From: Saturnia japonica
Lineage: Eukaryota; Arthropoda; Insecta; Lepidoptera; Saturniidae
Direction of reading: 5' to 3'
Length of the DNA: 64,000 nt
NCBI GenBank assembly: GCA_033032175.1
Contig: CM065322.1
Span: 496,001 to 560,000 of the forward strand
Positions 56,855 to 64,000 of the stretch are shown here, in pieces (the stretch's first letter is position 1; every line of letters starts with the position of its first letter). The notes beneath the pieces are model-generated. The model was given only the letters and a program-made list of their open reading frames with translations, was not told the origin of the DNA and made no database searches. The translations under genes and the position numbers were made by a program.

Positions 56855-56871
56855 ATCACGTGACGGAAGTA
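56855..56871. promoter_or_regulatory. E-box overlapping an ETS site (ATCACGTGACGGAAGTA)
   Basis: A CACGTG E-box with symmetric TCACGTGA flanks shares bases with CGGAAGT, an ETS-factor core. This pairing is common in core promoters of broadly expressed genes. No adjacent exon is recognised on either strand, so it may be a chance match or an enhancer. Confidence 0.35.
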
Positions 56872-56988
56872 AGACATCATGAAGTTAGCCGACAGTGGCA
56901 CCTAATAATGTAAATACATTTTACAAATATATATTTTTATTATATTTCTTTTTTATTTGTTGTTTACGTTGTGGGTAATGTTTTTTTG

Positions 56989-57275
56989 CAATGGTAAGCA
57001 CAGTACAGTCCAAACACAACCGCGACCACCGAGAGATAAATCCGTCGGCGGTCGCTGCTGTCACGCCGGCCTGCATAAATATCTCTTCACGTAACGCTTA
57101 AAGGGCCCGATGTCGTAAGAAGTAGGGAACACAATGACCGGGAGAAGGTTCCACAGCTTCACTTTAAAGCAAAGATAAGTCATAGAGAATTCGTTTCGAA
57201 TATCACGTGAGAGTTTTTAGTGGGATCTCAAAGTGTCATGTGATGGTTCTCGGAGTACTCTCTCGCTCGGCTGAT
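56989..57275 (-). pseudogene. Jockey-like LINE C-terminal fragment
   Basis: With breaks, the minus strand encodes RNEFSMTYLCFKVKLWNLLP, then FPTSYDIGPFKRYVKRYL, the same C-terminal motif (LWN.LP..FP.SY..G.FKR.V.R.L) as the fragment at 16.3 kb. Stops upstream and downstream show it is dead. Confidence 0.65.
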
Positions 57276-57411
57276 GCCGAATATAGAATACCTAAGCAAA
57301 GTATGCAATAATTATTATCTTTATTTCATACATTGCCAGCTACTCTTAGGCATTATATGGAAAGCCGGCATTTTATACATTGCCTATGAAATAGATGTTA
57401 CATTATTTTTA

Positions 57412-57612
57412 CTAGCGATCGCCCTAAGCTCAAAATTCGACCAGCGACTTTTTGATCATAAACTATTTTCTGTTTTACATTTGCTGTATTCATGAACCTA
57501 AACAATGAGTATTATCTACATCATTTGCTGTCACTTTTTGTTGAGTGACAATATCAATATTTTGGGGGGTCTAAGTTCGATGGCCCTGGTCAGGATAGGT
57601 TTCGCAGTATTA
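57412..57612 (+). repeat. dispersed repeat family F copy 3
   Basis: CTAGCGATCGCCCTAAGCTC, AATTCGACCAGCGACTTTTT, ATTTGCTGTCACTTTTTG and ATTTTGGGGGGTCTAAGTTC. Confidence 0.75.
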
Positions 57613-57837
57613 ATACCCCCGAAAAACAAGACCGTGCAATTTCTTAAGTGAGTATATCTACAATAATATTTTTACTATATACAAGATTATGTAAAGATAA
57701 TTATTTTAATAATAATAATTAAAAAGAAAGAGATCCTCTAACACAAATAATCTAAAGAGAAACAAAATGTTTCGTCTTTTCATAAATCTCCATGTCTATT
57801 ACATAATTATCATGAAAGAAAAATTAAATATACCCAC

Positions 57838-57935
57838 TTTATTTCTGAGAAGGCACGTTGAAACCGCTACCACTGCTTCGGAAAGAAACATCCCTAACAT
57901 CTTGAAGAATTGGCGAGACACTCAATCAGGTATAT
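57838..57935 (+). repeat. dispersed repeat family G copy (diverged)
   Basis: CTTTATTTCTGAGAAGGCAC, CCACTGCTTCGGAAAGAAAC and CTTGAAGAATTGGCGAGACA follow family G order. Confidence 0.5.
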
Positions 57936-58149
57936 CAATATTATAGAATAGAAAAAGTTAACTTCTATAATAAGATCCCGAAGCACATTACTGATTTTCG
58001 GACAAGAGTTTCAAGGACCATGTTAAGCAGGCTTTACTGTCAATGCGTTATATTATAGAGTGGATCATTAAGTGCGTGAGAGTGATGATGTCTGGAAGTG
58101 ACTCTGTTTCTGTGCATCCACAAAATTATTATTACTATGTACAGTTGTA

Positions 58150-58890
58150 AAAAAACGTGATCAAGTTTCCTAGCGGTTCTTCTCGATGACTGGCATGTTT
58201 TCCGAACCGGCAGTAGTCTTTTGACGTTAATAACTGTAATGATTCGGGTTCGTGTGTGGAGGAAAAATGAGATGTACAGACCCGTTTTACACATACCTTT
58301 TAATAACGGACAATAAACAACATTATGGTCTATAAAGCATTACCGAGATCACTAGAGTTTCGAAATACGACTATAATAATTAGCCTTATTCTAACATTTA
58401 AAAGTATAACATAAAATGCAATCACAATCACTAATGATGATCGCCCCAAGGGCATCTATGAATAGGACCTGGTGCCTGTTCTTAGTATGGCAGTTACAAA
58501 TATGAGGAGTGAAGAAGGTGAGCATAAGGCCGATAGAGTGGGTGAAGTTATCCCGTAAAGTGACCAGGGAAGCCCTTATCCCCAAGGGTGATGGGCGTTT
58601 CCGTAAACCCGTGTCGCCCGCAATCTCCAATTAAATTTCACAATTTCTGATCAAAGAACACGATTAAACTACGATAACATTCAGTTTATTTTTTCTCGCA
58701 CACAGTAAGTAGGTGCCATGAATGTTTATCTATTCATACGCGAATCGTGCGGACTACCGCCATCTCTCGGTGTCATTTAATAAACGTTCATGACATAACC
58801 TCATAACCGTACCGTATGACCTTCTTAGGGCCTAAATATAATAAAGAAAAATTTGATTTGATTTTTTGATTTTGATTTTAATTTGCTATT
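58150..58890 (-). repeat. family G copy interrupted by a solo LTR
   Basis: The minus strand reads AATCAAAATCAAAAAATCAA, CCTAAGAAGGTCATACGG (58885-58796), is interrupted by the LTR, then resumes ACGTCAAAAGACTACTGCCG, GTTCGGAAAACATGCCAG, TCATCGAGAAGAACCG (58234-58150). The two halves join into a normal family G unit. Confidence 0.75.
58235..58795 (+). mobile_element. solo LTR-like element, copy 2, nested in family G
   Basis: A 561-bp segment starts TGTAATGATTCGGGTTCGT and ends GTTCATGACA, with a perfect 4-bp target duplication TAAC on each side (58231-58234 and 58796-58799). TG...CA ends, the length and the duplication size fit a Gypsy-type LTR. No internal domain remains. Confidence 0.75.
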
Positions 58891-59635
58891 GTTTTAAGCT
58901 TTTAACATATTAATTCAATATATTCATTAAATATTTCTGGGTGCTGAATAATATTTTGTTACAAGAGTTGAATATTATAAAAGACTCAAATTAAATAAAT
59001 TCTCACTTTAGCTATTTAATCAAGGAATCAAACTACCTACATAAATGCAACATTATCAGGTCCTGCCATGGGCGGCGCCAGGATCACTTTTCATCAACAT
59101 CTGCACACTTTACTATTATCTAATTAAACATTTGTATTGTATTTTGGACAGCAACCTAGAAGTCTTTAAGTTTTAATTCAAACAGTAACACAATAAAAAA
59201 TCTTTTTTAAGTGTTTTTTTTCCAACAAATGCCCCCCTGCACCCTGTTGCCGGCACCCATGGATCCTGCAAATAAATATTCTAGTTAAACACTTTAATGC
59301 ATACAGTGTAGTTAGTGGAATACACCGATATCAAGATTGACTCGAAAAACTTTAAACTCTAAATTCTTTTCATTTGATTAGCAACACTATACGATCATTA
59401 ATCCGTACACAGAGCAGTCGACGATGAATATTAAAAAAACACGTCTTTATATTATCGATGTCGATAAACTCCGAAGTTACGTTCAACATTTAATACACCG
59501 CCATACAAAGGTGGGTAACTTTTATTTTTTATTTGTTCAGGGTTCACTGAGCATTTTTTATAAATCTTAAATACTTTATGGAAAAATGATTAAAAAATGA
59601 ATCTGTAACATGTATAAATATAAAAATATATTGTA
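58891..59635. other. AT-rich DNA, no gene seen
   Basis: No supported feature. Confidence 0.35.
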
Positions 59636-59639
59636 ACAA

Positions 59640-60125
59640 GACAAACAATTTTTATAAACAACTTCAATGAATTTATTGAGGTTCTGAAGTTCAAATTCAA
59701 TAAAATTAAAACGAATGAGACCACCCTTGACTCCTGTGACGTCCTGTCCTGTCAGTGACTCCTTTCCACCAAAAAAACAACCATCTAAAGTAGGTTAATA
59801 CAGTAAGAAGTTATAGCTGACCATCCATAAAAAAATATTGAAATTAAGAAACTTCCCTATTTTTTTTAATCGCTTAAACAGAAAACCAACTGCAATGATT
59901 TTGAGGAGTTTTCTGATGTATCTTCAAAGTCGAACTCTTAATGCCAACGAAATTAAAGTAGGTACTAAGTACTAAGTACTAAAGTAAGTACTACCCTTGA
60001 GGTAAGAATTCCGATAATCCAACCAAAAAATAATCATTCAAATCGGTTCATAAAAAAGAAGCTATGGTTGAACTTTCATTTAAAAAAAAACATTCGAATT
60101 GAGAAACACCTCCTTTCTTTGAAGT
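59640..60125 (+). repeat. two family D copies in tandem with a TACTAAG microsatellite
   Basis: A diverged copy at 59640-59870 and a second at 59880-60125 (GAAAACCAACTGCAATG, GATGTATCTTCAAAGTCGAA, CAAATCGGTTCATAAAAAAG). Inside the second, a short tandem repeat of TACTAAG lies at 59965-59980. Confidence 0.6.
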
Positions 60126-60129
60126 TTGT

Positions 60130-61220
60130 TAAAACTCTGAAAAGAAAACATTATTTCTATAATATTTGCAATGTTTTAATAAATTGTACATTGAAAAAAA
60201 TGTGTATCCTTGTTGTGTACGCACGTAAGAAGTTATACTTGTTTGTCGTAAAAAAAAAAAAAAAAATACCTCCAAATATGTTATCTATCGTGCTAACAAC
60301 CAGAAGAAGAGCGAAGAGCGGGGCGTCCCCTCCCCTCGCCGCCGCCGCGCCGTCCAGATGCCTTGCCTACTCGCTATTACTGTAGTTGTAGTTATGTGGG
60401 TGCTCATAGTGAGTGCCTTAAGCGCTCGCCCCAAGCCCGGTAAAAATGTAAAACCATCAGTAGCTCTGTTTTTCGATAGGGACATTTCAGAACTATCATT
60501 TTACTTACTTATCGCGTTAGTGCTCAAGTTGCGGCCCGTGTAATTTTTTTTTTTAATAATGACTGATCAGAGTCCATCAACTTCTGTTACAAAAACCATG
60601 TTATTATTCATCGACAAACATGTCAGTTTTATTTCTCTGTGTGAAATAATTGATAAAAAATGTTTCATAAATTATTACCTTGTTTTTCATTATGTTAACC
60701 AAGATGTAAATGTTAAATTTAAAATAACTTTGAAAATCAACACTCTCACCATCGACAGCAATAATTCTAATTACGTCACAGCACTATCGAATTCCTTAGC
60801 TCTGCATTCAACTCGCGCGCTTTTTTAGTAGGCACTAAACGTGTCAAGAGAGGCATAACTGATATTTTTGATATATAACTTTTTACGAATAAATAATCGG
60901 CGTTTCTCATTGGTCGTATTAACACGTCTCATGATTGGACGATCGTGTCTCACTTCGAATTGGCAGTGCCCTATCGAATACACCGTTGATGCATACTAGT
61001 TGTAAGTTTTATTGTAATCTTCGCACGTGCTTGCATCTTCGTTTGTGTGGAAGGTCCAAGTCACGGTGCAAGCTGTAAAAACCGTCTGAAGCTCCAGGTC
61101 CTTTAGGCTAATGGTATAGTCAGTTATAAAAAAAAATCTGCGTGGAATTTCATATGCGTTGGCGAAGAGGAACGTGCGTGGTACTAGACCTGCAATTTTT
61201 TTTTTTTTTTTTGCTGGTCC
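60130..61220. other. no gene; GC-rich spot and SINE-like tails
   Basis: 60300-60440 contains a GC-rich stretch (TCGCCGCCGCCGCGCCGTCC) and open frames without recognisable domains. 60430-60485 and 61070-61135 carry the CCATCAGTAGCTC and GCTAATGGTATAGTCAG tail blocks also seen at 37.9 and 54.5 kb. Confidence 0.35.
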
Positions 61221-61227
61221 TTACATA

Positions 61228-61455
61228 TTTTCATAAGATAAAATTAGCTCATTATAACATCAGCTATGTGCCAGTAAGGGTCCCGTTAAAATTGGCCCAA
61301 CCCTTTCAGAGATTACACAGAAAAACAGACAAAAAATTTCAAAATTGTTTTTTGATACATTTTTAATTGTGACCCTAATTATATAGTTAGTCAAAATCTA
61401 TTATTTTGATATCACAAACAGACAGTTTAATTTCATTAATTCTATATAGATAGAA
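61228..61455 (+). repeat. dispersed repeat family E, 3' half
   Basis: ACATCAGCTATGTGCCAGTA, GGTCCCGTTAAAATTGGCCC, TTTCAGAGATTACACAG and ATCACAAACAGACAGTTTAA. Confidence 0.6.
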
Positions 61456-61459
61456 GATT

Positions 61460-62025
61460 TGATTTAAAATTTTGATAATGATTGATTTATTTGATAATGG
61501 GACAAAATATGGTTATATTCTACCCAATATATGGTACGCTAAGAAAAATTCATAAGGAGAAATCCTCTTTTCACCGCTACTTCCAATATTATATAGTATT
61601 ACTATATTATATTATATTATTAATGGTAATCTACAGAACCACCAAATAAAAACTTTAAAATTCCGGCGCAACATCAACACCGGTAGCTGACAATGGACTC
61701 TCATTTATCAGACTCGGATTATGAGTTTTGTTCTCTTTGCCCGGCCCGGCACCGACCCGGCTACCTGTTACATCGACCACTAAATTAATGCCTGCCACTG
61801 GGTTATTAATAACGACCATATAGAAGTGAAAGTATTTTCGATATCATCGCACTGAAGTTTTTTTTATGTGTGGCAGTGAACGCAGGTGAACCAAAACGAC
61901 TAAATGTCTATATATATTATTTTCTTATGTATTGCGGTTTTAACAAGTCGATTCGAGAGATGTGATATTTATTACGTAAAAATTGCTTTATTAATCAATT
62001 AATGATTTATCCGAAATTTATTTAC
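61460..62025. other. no gene; GC-richer patch
   Basis: 61670-61800 (CCCGGCCCGGCACCGACCCG) is free of the repeats seen here and GC-elevated, with no open frame of note. Confidence 0.3.
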
Positions 62026-62027
62026 TA

Positions 62028-62470
62028 CTAGCTGTGCCCGCGGCGTCGCTCACGTGGCCTACAGAATGCTCGCGCGAAGCTTGCTCCCCGCTCCCGGCTA
62101 TTTTAAATACAGAAATGTTTATTGTGGGTGTTCCTTAGAAGATAGACGTTTATGGTTTATTTAGCGTAAGTGATTTAAGCGCCCGAATTGATTCACCATA
62201 ACCTGTTATTTTTTTATTTATGAGGAGGAACTCTAATTATATTTCCAAAACAAAAGTAGTCTAAGTTACTTCTTATAAATTCAGCTATCTACCAGTGAAA
62301 GTCCCGTCAAAATCGGTCCAACCGTTTCGGAGATTACCCGAAACAAACAGGTAGACAAAAAAAATGGGTTTTTGTTATAGGTGTCGTAAAATACTTTCAC
62401 ATACATTTAGTAAAAAGCTGTTATTTTGACATTATAAACAGACACTCGAATTTTATTAATTGTATAGATT
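62028..62470 (+). repeat. dispersed repeat family E copy with internal deletion
   Basis: Starts CTAGCTGTGCCCGCGGCGTC and ends TTTTATTAATTGTATAGAT. A segment between GATAGACG and GGTTTATTTAGCGTAAG is missing relative to the copy at 24.95 kb. Confidence 0.8.
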
Positions 62471-62531
62471 GACAAAACAGATTGACAGCTGTTTCGTCTT
62501 TATGCAACAAAAACGTTATTATTATACACTT

Positions 62532-63240
62532 ATAATATAAAACTGGAGAGTTTGTTTATTTGTTTGCTTGAACGCGTCTCAGGAACAGTAGTTTGACCAG
62601 TAGATTTGAATGGAACAAAATGTTTTACTGTTTTATAGCCCATTTATCGAGGAAGGATATAGCCTATAGGCTATATAACTTCACGCTATGACCAATAGGA
62701 GTGGAGCATCAATGAAAAATGTTGCAAAAACGGAGAAAATTTATTCCTTTTGAGAGCTACCACTGCGTGCGCTGCATCAATGGTTAAAGTTACTCAACAA
62801 TTGTATTTGTCGAAATTATTTCTCTTAAAAAGTTGTAAAAAAAACTTCGGGACAAGATGGTTATCTTTTAAGGTTTAGCCAATATAACCTTTTTTATAGT
62901 AATAAAATTTGTTCTAAAATAATGAATTATTTGCGAAGGTGTTTTATATACATGGTATTAATGTTTATCGAAATAAATACGCTATTCATCACAAGTATTT
63001 AATTTAGAACAAAATTGCCCTTTATAGTAATTGATTTAAATGAATATCTTAGGAGATATAACAGTTTTAAATTAACTCGGCAGCAAAATAATGTTCACGT
63101 ATCGCTAGCGCATTTTTATTATGCAGAATAATGTGGGAGGCGGGCGGAACCTATAATACAGTGCCTACGACCCATTCTCACTAATCCTTTCTCTCTCTCT
63201 CTCTTATATGACGTAGACGAAGTTGTGCGGGTCAGCTAGT
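62532..63240 (+). repeat. dispersed repeat family H, about 700 bp
   Basis: Starts TATAATATAAAACTGGAGAG, then TTTGCTTGAACGCGTCTCAG, CCCATTTATCGAGGAAGG, TATAGGCTATATAACTTCAC, and ends GACGTAGACGAAGTTGTGCG, GGTCAGCTAG. A (TC)n tract lies at 63190-63204 near the end. The terminal blocks match a widespread lepidopteran repeat type; whether all of the interior belongs to one insertion is uncertain. Confidence 0.5.
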
Positions 63241-63810
63241 TCTTCTATAAACCTACTTTAATATCTACAGCATCAAAATAGTAAAATAGTACAATGAAAT
63301 AATATAATTTAACCCGGAGTGACAATTATATATAGATAATTGCCTGCTCGTCTGTCTGCTCGCCTGACCGCCAGCCCGCCAGCCAGCCTGCACGTTGTTA
63401 TTGACGAAGGTCACCAGGCAAGTGGATAATCACTGGCTGACCCCGAAACACGACATACAGAAGTATCGGCATATAATCTACTAGACGCCAAATTTTTTTT
63501 TAAAGTAAATATGTTGGCTAAGTGTTAGATCATAAAGTTTGATGTTAAATAATTTACCGTATTTATTACGCGAATTTTTACTACTTAAAACAAATTTACA
63601 TCATGAAACGAAACTTCGACGTCCGGTAGTTTGTGCGAATGCGCAGAATATGTAAAGCGTAATATGAGGCGAGGACGGACGGTATGTTAGATTTCTTAAA
63701 ATACATAAGACAGTAAGTACCTAATATAAGGCAGTAGCGAGGCGTCCATCTATATGAATGAAACAAATATTGTTTCGTAACCATAACTGGTATTGAATCT
63801 GTCGCTTAAT
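63241..63810. other. no gene seen
   Basis: A short GC-rich low-complexity stretch at 63350-63390 (GCCAGCCCGCCAGCCAGCC). Nothing else is supported. Confidence 0.35.
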
Positions 63811-63814
63811 GTGA

Positions 63815-63960
63815 TGGGATTCAACCAATAGCAGAGCGTTGTGAAGCGCTCATACGTTCCCGTCCAACCACAACGTCTACATGGCGCCGTTGTAAATGGC
63901 GTCAGTGAGAAAGTGTCGAGCTTCGCCGGCGCATGTAACTGCGTGCGACTCGAAGTGAAT
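63815..63960 (+). promoter_or_regulatory. candidate promoter at right edge
   Basis: A CCAAT box (63825-63829), ATGGCGCC and AAATGGCG words (63881-63901) and a TCAGTGAG initiator-like sequence (63902-63909) occur within 90 bp of repeat-free, GC-elevated DNA. If real, the first exon runs off the window. Confidence 0.28.
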
Positions 63961-64000
63961 ACGGGAAATACCTATGTAATTACAAAATACAAACAATCAG

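Noticed and set aside
1..64000. CRISPR arrays, bacterial operons, riboswitches or replication origins
   Set aside because: The window is insect nuclear DNA; no regularly spaced repeats or prokaryotic gene structure is present.

Overview
This window looks like lepidopteran (moth or butterfly) nuclear DNA. It is AT-rich, contains interspersed repeats of the kinds typical of moth and butterfly genomes, and holds remnants of RTE-like and Jockey-like retrotransposons, a mariner-superfamily DNA transposon and a eukaryotic tRNA-Asp. It is gene-poor: the only host protein-coding sequence I recognise with confidence is the last coding exon of an Nkx6/HGTX-type homeobox gene on the + strand at 24191-24403. 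The rest of that homeobox is not visible in the 24 kb upstream, so this part of the window is probably a large intron plus regulatory DNA, although other arrangements are possible.

Layout. 1-360: a possible noncoding first exon or alternative promoter (TCAGT initiator-like sequence and a consensus splice donor). 360-24190: intronic or intergenic DNA with tRNA-derived SINEs, older dispersed repeats, a Jockey-like RT tail (16.3 kb), an inverted-repeat hairpin (18.4-18.6 kb), a 5'-truncated RTE (19.5-20.1 kb) and a possible small cysteine-rich gene or exon on the minus strand (13.6-14.0 kb). 24191-24844: the Nkx6 terminal exon, followed in the same frame, after one TGA, by 146 open codons ending in TAG. 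24845-27.5 kb: AT-rich DNA that may be the 3' UTR. 28-36 kb: repeats, a GC-richer island with a perfect RFX X-box (30.03 kb), and a degraded retrotransposon C-terminus with a zinc-knuckle and nuclease-like region (34.2-35.1 kb). 36.5-39 kb: an inverted SINE pair and an intact tRNA-Asp(GTC). 42.2-43.4 kb: a nearly pristine DD41D mariner. 43.7-44.3 kb and 58.2-58.8 kb: two solo LTR-like copies of one family, the second nested inside another repeat. 45.8-46.3 kb and 57 kb: further dead LINE fragments. 55.4-55.7 kb: a truncated mariner end. 62-63.3 kb: more repeats. 63.8-64 kb: a promoter-like segment at the right edge.

Functionally the host content is one developmental transcription factor exon, one tRNA and a few candidate regulatory elements. 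Everything else with coding character is transposon-derived. The observation most worth following up is the Nkx6 stop codon followed by a long, coding-like, in-frame extension: stop-codon readthrough, a recent nonsense allele or a sequence error would each explain it.
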